The notes below the pieces were generated by a model. It was not told where the DNA came from. It saw only the letters and a program-made list of their open reading frames with translations, and did no database searches. Positions 36,110-48,200 of a stretch of 64,000 nt of DNA are shown here, piece by piece. The stretch spans positions 434,001-498,000 of the forward strand of contig RSEE01000009.1 of NCBI GenBank assembly GCA_003971905.1, given 5' to 3'. The translations under genes and the position numbers were made by a program. Every line of letters starts with the position of its first letter. The first letter of the stretch is position 1. The DNA comes from Moniliella sp. 'wahieum'. Taxonomy: Eukaryota; Basidiomycota; Moniliellomycetes; Moniliellales; Moniliellaceae.

Positions 36110-36954
36110 GGAAGGGGGGGGGGGGGCGGCGGCAAGAAGGAGCGTGGAGGCGAGGAGAGGCGAGGAGAGAGACGATCACGGCAGGGCCAAGCAGCGCAGA
36201 GCATGCAAACCCACGCACAGCAGAGGCAGCCTGGGGGCGACCGGCTGGGCGTGGAAGGGCGGGGGAGACAGCCGACCAGCCGTCGATAATCTTTTTGCTG
36301 GCCCCCTAAACCTAAATAGGACGGGGATATCGACAGATGCATCCGCAGCCGCCTGCCAGGCACTGAATAATACGCACACGCGCTGCCTCAGCCCTGATTC
36401 CCTGCCGCAGCGGCGGTGTCCGCATGGCGCCAGACGCGTGACGCGTGACGTGGGAGGGGGTGGTCGTACTGACGTCACATATCACGCGTCAACCGTCACG
36501 GTACGCGTAAGCCAACACCCACCCACCCACTCCGGTCGCTTCCACAAAGCGCCCCGCTGCTGCCCCGTAGCACTTGATTTGGGGCCACCAATCACGAATC
36601 ACCGGTCCCCCAGGCCCCAGTCATGCATCGCCATGCAGCATCCACATCCCGGTATCACCCATTGTGCACAAGCATCATGCATCACACGCCAACCAAGCGC
36701 AGGCAGTGCGGGCAACATGCGCCCCACTGCAGTCCACCGCCCACGGGCGCCACACCAGGCCACATCCGCCCACCGGCTCAAATGTGTGATTCAGCGCTCA
36801 GTGGCTCAGCCGTGAGGCGTGAGGCTCACGCTCGCGCTTTAAAATGTATCCCATCTCCAATTCATGGCTAGGCGCTAAGCGTTACTAACACGCACTAATA
36901 AACGTTGGTACGTTAAAAGTTAACGTCTAAACGTCCAAACCCTGTACTCCGTGG

Positions 36955-37045
36955 TACTCAGTCTGCTCTATCTGAGTACTCACAGTCTGAGTACTCACAG
37001 TCTGAGTACTCAGTCTGAGCGCTTAGGCTTAGGCGCTCAGGCTGA
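36955..37045. repeat. TGAGTACTCA array, 15-bp unit
   Basis: Unit TCTGAGTACTCACAG occurs twice exactly, followed by a shortened third unit; the perfect palindrome TGAGTACTCA is at 36973-36982, 36988-36997 and 37003-37012. It passes rightwards into GCGC/GGC words (CTGAGCGCTTAGG). Confidence 0.9.
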
Positions 37046-37126
37046 GCGCTTAGGGCTTGGGTGTAAGTACTAAGTAAGGACCAACAATTTCCGCCCTCTT
37101 CAGCTCGCCTCGCACCACGCGTCCCA

Positions 37127-37146
37127 TCATGCATCATGCATCATGT
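37127..37146. repeat. TCATGCA heptamer array
   Basis: Two exact TCATGCA units followed by TCATGTC. Similar CATCATGCATC words occur at 21385-21415 and 52905-52937. Confidence 0.8.
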
Positions 37147-37210
37147 CACATGGCACATGCCCCGGGCCACAGGCCACATGGGTGACTTGTCGTCTCCGAT
37201 ATCGTCCATC

Positions 37211-37224
37211 TCACCGGTCACCGG
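37211..37224. repeat. TCACCGG heptamer pair
   Basis: Two exact TCACCGG units. Confidence 0.75.
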
Positions 37225-37670
37225 CAGGGCATGGCACGGCCGAGGCCCCGCTGGCCCCTCCACTGCCGCCCGCCCAGCCACCGCCCACCCCGCTGGAGCG
37301 TCCGCTTCGCTTACTTACGTAACACCATCCCCACCACCTCCTCCAGGTACGCGTGACCCGGTGGCCGCCTAACCATAAAGAAATTGCAGCCTGCCCGCCC
37401 GCGCACGGCTCAGTTTCGGGTTTCTTTGGTGGGCGTTTCACCACCTCAAGTACGAGCCCGAGGAGCGACCGACCGCGGAGGGCAATTGCAAATGCAGCGC
37501 CTGTACGCAAGACCATGTTCAACATTCAGGTACCCTCTCCATTCTTCCTTGTGTTTCGCCCTGGTAGTTGTGCGGTTGCTCAGCGCGCTCAGCGCTGCTC
37601 AGGCCCTGGTTTGCTCTCGCGCTGGACCCAGCGTCCAACGTCCAACCCCTAAACAGTCAGCACACACAGC

Positions 37671-37690
37671 TCACGCGTCACGCTTCACGG
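37671..37690. repeat. TCACGCG heptamer array
   Basis: TCACGCG, TCACGCT, TCACGG in succession. Confidence 0.75.
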
Positions 37691-38389
37691 CCTCATGCAT
37701 CATGCACATGCCATACCCACAACCATCACGTGATGGTGGCCAACACATCCCCAGGTGGCAGCTTGTTGCCATCCGCCCTATATAGCACAGCCGACTGCGA
37801 GTCACGTGATTCGGCCCATTTTCCCCTCCTCCCTAGCCTCAGTTTCTCTGGACGATTCCGTCGCGGAAGCTTCTTCAAGCTTCATCAATTTATCCCAAGA
37901 CAATGTTTTCACACCCAGTGGGAGTAGAATCTAGGAAGGTCTCAGCGTACAACTAGCATCGCCTAGCGCTCGCCTGGGTACGCGGGTGGTAGCCTGTGGT
38001 GATCAGCGAGCCCGCCGTTTTTTTGGCGTCCAGGAGGAACCAGTGATTACTACACCAACCCCGAACTTATATGATGCCCCCCGTCTATACAGCCTTCTAT
38101 GGGCCCCGCCCCCACCTCCACCCACCGCCACAGAAACCGAACCACACCGGAGCCCAAACAACTCTTGGCAAGTTCCTTACTCGGTACATCCGGTACGCAG
38201 TAAGCATCTGCAGTCTGACCTAAGATCTGAGACTCAGATCTGCGCACTCGTTCCTCACGCCACCCACCACCTCCACCACCGCCGCCACCACCCATCCACC
38301 CACCGAACAAACTATTCCCCGAAACAGCAAGGGGAGAAAAGTGTGTCGCCCGAGCCTGTGGTTCCCTTCGGTGATTAATGTCTTTCTAT

Positions 38390-38470
38390 GTTCCTTTCTG
38401 GAAGGCAGGAATATTCTCTAGCCTCTCCGTTGCTCTTGCGCTGATGCCCTGCAATGCAAACCCAGTATCT
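38390..38470. repeat. Dispersed repeat, copy C (truncated)
   Basis: Matches the right-hand half of copies A and B: TTCCTTTCTGGAAGGCAGGAA, ATATTCTCTAGCCTCTC, TTGCGCTGATGCCCTGCAATGCAA in order. The left half and the AACTGCCTGCTCTCTG end are missing. Confidence 0.6.
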
Positions 38471-39140
38471 GGAAGCTGGAAGTGTTGAGCCACCGGGTGG
38501 CTCGTGCTTTGGCCAATGTCCCTTCAGTTCCTCCTCAGGCCTAGGAGTTCCGTTGTTTTTCTCTCCTGTTTTCCTTGTTCCGCAGCTTAGCCCCTGGTGG
38601 CGACTCGCTGTTTGATGTTCCTCAGTAGGCGTTGCTGGTTGGCTTAGACCATCACCACCCCATCAGTGCGATTGCATCACCCTCGAGGACCATCCGGACT
38701 CCAGGTCTCATCAGGAAGCCTGTTCCTCAAGCTTCAACTTACTAGTTACTATTGTTGCGAAAGCGATTAGATCATTCGTACATCAGTATCAATATAGGCC
38801 ATGAGGTACATGAGGAGGGGATATTTAAGGGCCCACCGACACCTCATTGCAAGGAGCGCGGAGCGCTGATTTTTCCACTCCGTTCCCTTCCGGCCTCTCG
38901 CTCGTTCTATTCTATCGCCTGGCCCTCCCCTGCGCCTTGCACCTTCAGAAAATATACGTGAAACAACAGCAGCGTAGAAAGGTTGGATGCATGCATGATT
39001 GGAGTTTCTTTTGTGAACTGAAAGTACTATTCTTAGTAGACTTGACGTACTACAAGCGCTAACATATATGCACTGTCCCGTTTTGCCCTGGAAAAACTGG
39101 ACGCTGGACGCTGGAGCTCCACCCAAACCGGATCCGCCTT

Positions 39141-39180
39141 TATTCACCCCATTCACCCTATTCACCCTATTCACCCTATT
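39141..39180. repeat. ATTCACCCT microsatellite followed by C run
   Basis: About four units of the 9-mer ATTCACCCT, then a run of 14 C at about 39183-39196. Confidence 0.85.
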
Positions 39181-40221
39181 CGCCCCCCCCCCCCCCTCTT
39201 CCCTCTCTTCCATCCTTTCACACCCCCTTTCACCGGCCATGCATCGGGCCATATGTCATTAAGACATTTATCATGGCAAATCTCTTGGTCACTCAAGTCT
39301 GTACGAAAGCTCACCGAAAGAGTTGCGAGATGGGAGGGAAAAGTCAAGGGCGCACGGAGATTAGTCGCCCTCTGAGATCCGAACCCGACACCGGATCACT
39401 CCGATCACCATAGTCACGGATCACTGACTTCACTTCCAGTACCTCAAATACTTTACCTCCAAAAACTCCACCATTCACTACTATCACTATTCAGTACGCA
39501 CGTCAGTGACCACCACCCTCTGCCCACACACAAAAGATAATCGATAAGTGAATTAAGGTTCAGCGTGACCCTTTGATTCCATCCAACACCCACACCACTC
39601 GCTGTTGCTGACGCTGAGATGGAAAAGTGGAGCAAAACAAGAAGAGTTATGCAGTTATGCAGCTTATGGGCGCTGAACGCTGCGGAGTTTTGTCGAGCAA
39701 TTTGCCCTTCGCGTTCCTATCGCGAATATAGGTGCTTGTGCCTTAACGGGTTTGCCATAGCAGCGTGGCGCAACCTTGATCCGTTTGCTCGTTGGATGAT
39801 CCTTGCATTTGCTGGAGCAGCAGTGTTCCAGCTTCACCCCCCCTGACAAGGTTGTTGAGCCTCTGGTCGCGTCCAAAAAGTTAGCCATGTGTTGCAACAC
39901 AATAAAAAACACAGGGATCGGGAAGATGGACGCATATGGCCATCAAGGTAAACCGCACAGCATGGGCAACTCTTCCGCGATGCAGGGACTAGGGTACCGT
40001 CAGGTGACTGAACAGCAGCTGCTACGGGGACCACTGGACCTGGCGTGAGAGGGCAATATGTAGGTAGTACCGCGCACTGGCGGCACCATCGGCATTGTCT
40101 GCACTCATTGATGGGCTCCGAGCAATTATCGCACGTACTATGCTCCCTCTGAAACGTATCAGACTAGGGCTCATTTCTTGGCCAAAGTGGGCCATACAAA
40201 ATATTACCTCTCCTAGGTTAC

Positions 40222-40237
40222 GGGGGGGGGGGGGGGG
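40222..40237. repeat. 16-base G homopolymer
   Basis: Uninterrupted run of 16 G after CCTAGGTTAC. Length in the genome is uncertain because homopolymers are error-prone in this assembly. Confidence 0.8.
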
Positions 40238-41003
40238 TAAGAAGGGGAATGAATTTGCGGTCAAAGGGGGCGCTTTTGCCACTATAAAGCGGGGGCACAG
40301 CACGACCAAACAGTAGGAACAGTAAACACAGTAGGAATAGTAGAGGATCGGCAGGGGGAGACAGTACTACCAAACACCAGAAGAGGGGGGGAGAGAACAT
40401 GACGGGAAACATGCCAATGGACTTATAAACGGCAAAGGAAAAGGTGAGGAAAAGGGGGGCAGTATACGGTGAGAGCATGTGAGCCTGTGAGCCTGCGCGC
40501 ATGCCTGGGAGCGCGAGAGCGTGGAAATCCCGAATGAAGCGGGCCCCGCTGGAGAGGATATAGGACCGGAGGGGAAGGTGCGAAAAGACCGAGACGGATG
40601 CGGGACGGAAAAAGGAGAAGAAAACAAGGGAAACGAAGGGGAAAGGGAGGAGGGCACGTGCCAACCATGCGGAACGAGCCGTTCGAAACGAAGCCCATCG
40701 AATGGGGGCAGAGTGACAGAGGGACAGAGAGGAACGGGGAAGATAGGGGAAACGGGGGAAACGTAGATGGTGGGAGGGTGAAACGAGGTCAAGCAAAGGA
40801 AAGAGGGCAAGAGGGCAAGAGACCCAGAAAACGCATCAGACGTGCCTCGCGCGAAAAGACAACGGGTCCAATGCCGACAACCAACAACCGACAACGGTAT
40901 CGAGGTATAACCAACACAAAACAAGAAAAGGGGAAGCGAGACACCCACAAAACAAGAACCAGAAACGAAGTTTGCATACGCATTACGCCGCGCATGTATC
41001 CCT

Positions 41004-43443
41004 TCACAGGCCCGTCATGTCTCCCTTCAAGGAAGGACTGGCCTGCGCGTGGGATGAGGGATGCGAACCATCGGGAGACGTGCCGGAGGACCAAGCAGGT
41101 GGGACAGCAGACGAGGCGGCTACGCTCGGGGATGCAGTCGGGGAAGAGATGGAGGGAACAGTGGGAGGGGCGAACGTCAAGGCGAGCAAGCAGGCCCGAG
41201 AGCTGGTTCGCATCTTCAGTGAATGCGTACTACTCATCAAGGGCGAATCAAGGAAGTACCCGCGCTTCGCGTCGGATGGGGGGCTCGTCAAAGATGCCGA
41301 GGCACGATGGCCCGGCGCGTCCGAGCGAATAAAGGGTGCTTCTGCACGTCCATGGACAAGGCGGGCATAGTGTTCCAGCTGCATCGCGCGCAGTGCCGAA
41401 GCACTGGGTGCAGGGTACCGCACTCAAGCGTTGATCGTCACGACCAAAGTCTCTGTGGTCGCGATAGTCCTCGGCAGGACGAGGGTAACTGTGAATCGAT
41501 GCGACGCTCGTGGCGCGGTCACGGGCCCAACGTTGCTCCCGCTCCCGCTCCCATTCATGGCTGTCGTACTCTTTCCCAGGAAGCGAGGTAAGATCAACCT
41601 CAAAATCCAATGTGGGCGAGAAAGAGTGGGTGGAAAGGGAATGCGAAAGGGACGAGTGATGCGACAATTGCGATAAACTGGGTGCCAAGGAAACCCCGAT
41701 GCTGTCGATGTATGCGAGCGCGGGGGGTCCTTGTAGCCAAAGGAAGCGAGACTAGTTGGGCCCAGCATACGTTCGCGCGGCGGCATCCGCCGTCGTCCAT
41801 GTATGCGTCCCGCAGGTACTCTGGCAGTGCACCGAGGTGGACGAGTTGAGCCCATCGGGCCCATTCAGAGGCGGGTTGGGTATCTGGTGGGGCGGGCTGC
41901 TGCCGCGCCCCTCCGCAGCAGACCCCAAGCCCATCAAGCGTGGGACAAGGGTAGGGTTCCGCAGGATTTGCTCGCGAAGGGTGGGATCGCTTAAGGCCTC
42001 ACGCAGTGCTTGTTCCTGCTGTGTCGACAAACCAGACAGGCTCGCCGAGGGTGGCTCCGGGCCCGAGCTGCGAGGAGGGGAAGGGCTGGGCACACGGGCG
42101 TACCAACCATCGCTGTCGTGTGATATGTGCGTGGGCCAAGGTGCGTGGTCTCGCTCCAGGGGGACAACTTGGCTCACCTGATTAGCCTGAGCCTGGAGCT
42201 GTTCATGCTGTGCGATCTGGTTGAGAGAGAGAGGGGTGGCTAAGCCTGGCAGGCCAGGCATCGGCATCTGTGCTTCGCCTCCCCCTTGCGCCTGGGTCTG
42301 GGCGAGGGCCAAGCGATGGTGCAAAAGACGAGTCTGGGTCTGGGCATGCAACTGAGCTGCCTTGACCGCGGCCGCACCCGCCGCTGCCTTGTCCGATTGG
42401 GACCGGCCCCAGGACAGGCGGATATAGGATCCCTGGAGAGGGAAACCAGCCATACGATCGATGGCCTGCTGAGCATCTTTCTTGCGCGCGAAAGCAACAA
42501 AGCCACACCCTTGCCTCGCGGAATCTTGACATAGACAATCTCACCGAATGGAGAGAAGAGTGTATGCAACGTCTCTTCGCTCACGGCGGCGCTCAAACCG
42601 CCGACAAAAACAGTGGCGTTGTTGGGGTCAAGTGCGCTTGCGGTATCGGCATGGGAAACCAAACGTTCAAGGGTTGGATGCTCTTGTTCCACCCGTCCAA
42701 AACGGAAGCAAGAGAAGACTGTGCTGCCATGGTCGGCGGTGAAACCGTACCCGATCCGGCCAATTCATTGGGAAGAAGACGAGGATCCTGTCCGTAGGCG
42801 TCGGACTGCGGGGGAGGGTAGGGAGTAGGCAGCGGGGTGAAAGGGATGTGATGATGCTTCTTAGGAGTGGCAGGGGATACGCGAAGGGGACGTGCGGCGG
42901 TAGAGCCGTCGAGGGTTGGATGTAGACGCCTTGCATTTCAATGAGCGCGCGTTGGGCGTCACGTTGGTCGTAAAAACGGACAAAGCCGAAGCCACGCGAT
43001 TGTTGCGTCAAAGGGTCGGTCATGATCTGGGGATGGTCAGTTCTGCACACTGGAGTTTTTTCATGAAAGAAGGGTGTTGGTAGTGGTGGGGACATACCTT
43101 GGCGCCCTTGGTAGATGAAACGGGGCGGGGCCGCAGCGAGCGTGGCCATCAAGGCGGTGCTGCTGGGCAGTAAGGGCAAGAGGGTGGCGCGGAGGCCAAG
43201 GCGGCGGGTGGATGAACTGAGCAACAAGGTCTTCTTCACGGAGCGTAGGCGCCAAGTCGCCAACAAAGATGCTGTACTCATTATCGTAAGGATAGCGGGA
43301 TTCAGGAGGGGGAAGGACAGCGGCGGCAGCAGTTGCAGCCGACACAGCTGCCGAGGCCTGCGGGGTGAGGGAGCGGGCGGATGAATGCTGAGCGGGTGAG
43401 CGAAATGGGCGAAGGAGGTGGAGGAGGGGTTCGTGGAGGACAT
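41004..43443 (-). CDS. RRM RNA-binding protein, Csx1/Nam8/Ngr1-like
   Basis: Csx1/Nam8/Ngr1/TRNAU1AP proteins carry RRMs and act in mRNA stability or U1 snRNP-linked splicing. One RRM near 43300-42920 starts Y-S-I-F-V-G-D-L-A-P (RNP2) and has R-G-F-G-F-V-R-F-Y (RNP1), interrupted by an intron at 43027-43097 (GTATGT donor, CCCCAG acceptor). A second RRM near 42620-42400 reads N-A-T-V-F-V-G-G-L-S, then F-G-E-I-V-Y-V-K-I-P-R-G-K-G and I-R-L-S-W-G-R-S-Q-S, diagnostic of the family's last RRM. A Gln/Pro/Ser-rich tail follows, with frame switches, ending at 41004. Start taken as the ATG at 43443 (M-S-S-T-N-P-S); an ATG near 43645 is possible. The family's first RRM is not visible upstream; either it is absent here or lies in unrecognised 5' exons. 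Up to about 790 residues. Confidence 0.82.
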
Positions 43444-44109
43444 GGCAGTAGCAAAGTGGGGGCTGGCGAGGCCGAGGTTGGTAGCGCTGCTCGCAGTACT
43501 GAGGGGGAGTGGGGCACACGTGGCAGTGGGTGTTGCCTCTGTCACACTCACGCTGGCGCAGAGCTCGCAGCGAGGCGAGTGAGCAAGGGGGTAGGGGCGT
43601 GGGCGTGGGTGAGGGCGGAGGCAGCGGGCAGTGGGCATTGCTCATGTTCATGCGTGCAGTCGTGGCAAAAACGAGGCAGCGGAGGGGGAGAGGGGGGAGG
43701 AGGAGGAGGTGGTGGTGGTTGTGGTGGGGATGCGGTGGCCCAAAGGGGAAGCGCAGATCGCCGCTGACATGGACAGCGAAGCGAGCGCAGGCCAGCCACC
43801 CGTGCGCGTCACTGGCCATTTGCCCCTCGCCACACACAGCGCCCTGGCCTGACGCTTGCCCTGCCACCGCACATAGACACTGGCGCACTGCTGGGGGGGG
43901 GGCGCCCTTTGGGGCGCTTGCCGCCATCCTCCGGTACCGAGTATCAGCGCTCAGGCGCCCAGGTTCATTGAACAGCTTAAGCCTAAGCGCTGTTGTATGT
44001 GACAGACATGCGACCGGGTTACGGATGATCGGTGACCGCTGATCTTGTCCAGTAGTGATAGAGTGACTAGTACTAGTGTGTGTTGGTGACGCGGTGACGT
44101 GTGTCGTGT

Positions 44110-44152
44110 CCTATGATCGAATAATCGATGATCGATGATCGGCAATCGGTGA
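44110..44152. repeat. GATCGAT heptamer-word array
   Basis: ATGATCGAATAATCGATGATCG-type words; ATCGATG repeats with a 7-bp period over about 40 bp. Confidence 0.75.
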
Positions 44153-44420
44153 TCCTGTGACCTCGTCCCGCATCAGTGACCTGCACCTAATGCCAAGCAG
44201 AGCGCTACTGACATGGCTGACATGCGTGAGCGCTGACATGTGACATGTGATGCATGTGACAAGGCAATACTTCAGCTGCGGCAGCGCGGCAACGCAGTCG
44301 CACGCCGAACCACTGCCCCCGTACCCCCTCTCTCCTAAGAAAAAAAGGGGCCCTAGGGTTGGCTCCACCTGTCCAGGGGCGAAGGAAGGTGTGGCAAACG
44401 TACCAAACAAGCCAGGTTGG

Positions 44421-44470
44421 CGATCATCGATCATCGATCACCGATCGCCGACATCGATCGATCACTGGCT
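44421..44470. repeat. TCATCGA heptamer array
   Basis: Two exact TCATCGA units (44424-44437) followed by TCACCGATCG and ATCGATCGATCA words. Confidence 0.8.
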
Positions 44471-45274
44471 GCTCCGAGCACAGCAAGCGCCTGGCTCCGA
44501 CTGTGCATCCAAACAAGCCACACATGCTGCCCAGCGCTGCCCAGCACCGGCACCTCCTGCACCCCGCCACGCACCGCTGCCTTGGGCTGCCTGCCGTCAG
44601 CGCGTCACCATGGTACGTAATCAGCTGTTTCCAACTGCTTGCTACCTGCCCTAGAACGCATCCCACGTCAAGTGTGGTGGCAAGCAATATAACCAGTGCT
44701 TATCGGTACGTCTGAACAAGCCTGCGCGTGTATAGTACGGCGGATAGCGCCTACGATACATACATGCAGCCATCTACGGGACCAGGGAGCATACCCAAGC
44801 CAGCTGCTTCAAGGATGGATGCCGTACGACCCTTCTAAACCAAAGAGAGGATGGCATGCATCGCTAAAACTGCGGCACAAATCAGGTAGGATGGTTGCGA
44901 GGATCCTGCTGGCAGGCCAAAGTCCAACGAACGTCGAATAGGCACCTAGCAAAACCGGGTAGCGACAGCATGGGAGGGGCGAAAACATGGGACACAGGCT
45001 GGAGGAGGGAATGAGGGTTGAAAAAAGCATGTGGGGGGAAGATGAAGAATCGTTGCCAGAGATGTGGCGCCCGTGACATGGGTACGGGGAGAGAGGGAAT
45101 GCCGAAAAAAAGGAGGACAAGACGGTGGGAATGCTGAATGCGGAAGGCGGGTTGGCTAGCGAGCGTGTGGGAGTGGGCGTTCTCCCTGCAAACGGGTCGA
45201 GCCGCGCGATCAAATCGGGGTCGAGCGCCCACTGCGCTGCGCGCGACTGGATAGGCGACACGGTGGGTCGCAGC

Positions 45275-48200
45275 CTAAGGGTCAGAGCTGTTGGGCCTGT
45301 CTTGGCAGGCCAGGAAGGAAGTGGGACGCAAGTTGGTCCTCTCGACAATCGGCACAGTTTCCCACTCGTCCAGATCTAGCCGGTCCATCCGCCGCTCGAC
45401 ATGTGTCAAGGACGGGTCGAGCAGCTGTCCGGGCAAGGGGACCGCGTCCGCAGGTTCGCGTGCCTGTGCTTGGGTGTAGTCCAATGAACCCCACGCTGGT
45501 CCGTCTTCTCCCCGATCCAGGTGTGGCTCGGCCCGCGGCGGGTAAATAATCCTCCCTGCTCGAGACTCATACTCAGTCGGACAAGGCTTCCATAGATACA
45601 GTTAGACGACGAAAGCCATTGAGCGAGCGGGATTGCGGGTCGGACGGATGGAGAGTTTCCATTACGAGTTCCATCGTGCTCGGGTCGGCCATTTCGGGCG
45701 TACGCGCCTGGGAGGGCGGGAGGGCCTGCATGCCCTGCGAAGACGGAATGGGCATGTGTCCCACTCCGAGCGTCACGGCCGCCTGGGTTGCCGCACGAGC
45801 ATATGCGTCTTCAGCTCGCTCCCCATCTTGGGGCAGCATTACGTTAACCGCATGGCATGCAGCTGCTGCTTCGACGTACAGATGTTGTGAACTGGTAGAC
45901 GGCGGGCGCAGCCCCGCCGGCTCGGTGGGGTGGAGCATTCGCCGCCAAATGAGGTAAAGAACCGAGAGGTAATCTCTCAGGGCGTGCACCCCACGGCCAG
46001 AATAGACACAGAACGTGGAGCGCTGATGCTCATTGAACTCGGGGGGGGAGCACGGCACATACGCTGCAATTCCTTTTTGCGGAACGCCGGCACGCCTGTA
46101 AGCGACAAGTGAGTGAGCTTGTTGAGCTTGAGCACGGCATAATACACCCCTGGGACAGTAAGGCGCTCGCAATACGACAAGTGAATCCGTTCTAGTGAAG
46201 TGTGTCGTTCGACAAGCGAGATGAGCGAAGCGTCAGTCAGTCCTTGCACCTTAACAAGTCCAATCCGACGTAGCTTGGGTAGACTCAAGCCAATCTCCCG
46301 AATCGCAGCATCTGTCAGGCCAGGACAATAGGCCAAGTCGATGTATCGCAATCGAGTGCAACTGCGCACCAGGAATTTGACACCCCGGTCCGTGACCCTA
46401 AGAGTAAGAGTAAGAGTCATGCATAGTCAGCATCGTAGGACAACGGGCAACTCGGTGGCGACACAGAAACGTACTTTTCACACCGGCCCAATGGAGGTAG
46501 TGAAGGTTTTTGCCCAACGAGAAATGGCGTAGATGGCATCGTCGGTCAGGAGCGAACATTTCGACAGGACCAGATTCCGCAATTTGGGAGAGTGGTTAAC
46601 AATCCCCTCAATGGCAGAGTCTGTGATCTGGTTGCAGTTGCCCAAGTCGAGGATCCGGAGCTGCTCAAAGATACGTGGTGGCCTGGGAGGGAGCACCATG
46701 TGAGCAGGTGGTGGGAGGCGCACTGCCATCTGAGTCGAAACCTCGGGCGCGGCTGGAGCGGGAGAGTGTGAAGCTGGCAGAGATGATAGTGGCGAGTTGT
46801 ACATATCCTCTTCGTGTGTCACGTCATCCACATCAAGGAGTGCCACCTGGGACATATCACCTATCCCGGCTTGGGCAGCGTCATCTTCCCGTTCATTATC
46901 GAGGATGATGCCGTTGGGAAGAATGTTAGTGCGGCGCATGAGGCCAGCGTTGTGGGCCGGAAAGCCAAAAGAAGTGAGTTGCACACAGCCTGTGAGCTTG
47001 AGCTCGCGAAGGATGTGAGTGTGTCGCCAGACGGCCGCCACCCCCTCGTCTGAGACTTCGATACACCCCGTAAGATCAATCTCCAAAAGGTGGCGACAGT
47101 GTCGCGCGAGGGCAACAACAGCACGATTATCGACCAATGTACAGTTGCCAAGTTTAACGCGACGGAGAAGGGAACAATTTAGAGCAAGGGAAACGACACC
47201 GTTGCTTGAAATATCTCGGTACAGTTGGTGAGGTTGATGCCCTGGAGGTGGGGACAAGCCTTGGCGATCGCCTCGAGCGTTTCGTCCTTCAGCTCAGCCA
47301 CGTCCGTCAGGTCGATGGCGACCATGGAAGTGCAACGAGGAAGCACATCGCGCAAGACATCGTCGGACAGGTGTTTGGCCCCTGCCAAGGTCAGCCTTTC
47401 CAATTGGCTGCAATGTGCGAGTGCGCGCAACACCTCGGCCCGAGGACCCACTAGGTCCTTGCTAATCAGACAGCAATTGATCCTTCGCACGTATTCGTGG
47501 TAGGGGAACATGGTACCAGGTTGTCCAGACTCCCCATCTTTCTCTGCGAGAGAAGCGACGGAAGCAAAGGCAGAGGTTAGTGATGAGGTGGAGGAGGACG
47601 AAATGAAGTCCAACGATGGTGGTGGCGGAAGTAGGGTGTTGGCATCAGAAATTGCAGGTTCCGCGACTGCTGGTTCTATAGACACAGACAAACCGTCGGT
47701 CGTATCCGCCATACTGTCCGACACAGGATTTTCGGCGGCAGGTACGCCGCCAGTGGAGTGATCCGAGAGTTGAAGGATCGCGAGGGATGACTGGAAAGAC
47801 GGGGACAAAGCCTGCCCGGTGGAGCGAGCCAAGGTCGCAATCATACGGTCAAACACATGTGGAGAGTGAAATGTGTGTTTGTGCCAGAGAAGCTCGAGCC
47901 CAGCATAGCACCATCGATGGTTGACGACCAAGCACTCTGTCAGGTCGGCTGGACCGTTGGCCTGGACACGTCGGAGAACCTGAAGCAAGATCTCGTGAGG
48001 GAGTGTGGCGAAGGTTGTCTTGGGTGCAGTTTCATTCTCCGACGGAAGCGAACAGGGGGTTCTTAAGCTGATGCTCATCTCCCTCTTCGCTCTCGTCGGC
48101 AGATATCTGGTCCTCGTCATCGCGCCAAGAAGCAGACGTGGATTGGGCAGAGGCAAAAGCGGAAGAGGCTGAAGGAGGAGGCGAGGTTGAACGGGAACGG

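Larger units (their letters stand above)
36110..41003. other. Long word-rich spacer, 4.9 kb
   Basis: No recognised gene; the last kilobase (40.0-41.0 kb) is G-rich on the plus strand and probably 3' to the RRM gene. It includes TGACGCG words (36432-36450), TGAGTACTCA arrays (36955-37045), TCATGCA (37127-37140), TCACCGG (37211-37224), TCACGCG (37671-37690), repeat copy C (38390-38470), a 9-bp microsatellite (39141-39180), and long C and G runs. Open frames at 37350-37520 and 39620-40050 show no motif. Confidence 0.55.
43444..45274. other. Spacer with TCGA, CATG and GCGC word arrays
   Basis: Lies between the start of the RRM gene and the end of Grr1. It holds TCAGCGCTCAGG words at 43943-43960, TGATCGA words (44110-44150), TGACATG words (44190-44260) and a TCATCGA array (44421-44470). 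The right end (44.9-45.27 kb) is probably the 3' end of Grr1. Confidence 0.55.

Noticed and set aside
39141-39180. ATTCACCCT repeats as an internal telomere-like tract
   Set aside because: Unit does not match fungal telomere repeats (TTAGGG type); ordinary microsatellite.
40367-40948. 193-codon hydrophobic open frame on the minus strand
   Set aside because: It is the pyrimidine-rich complement of a G/A-rich tract downstream of the RRM gene, with overlapping open frames on both strands and no motif; compositional artefact.
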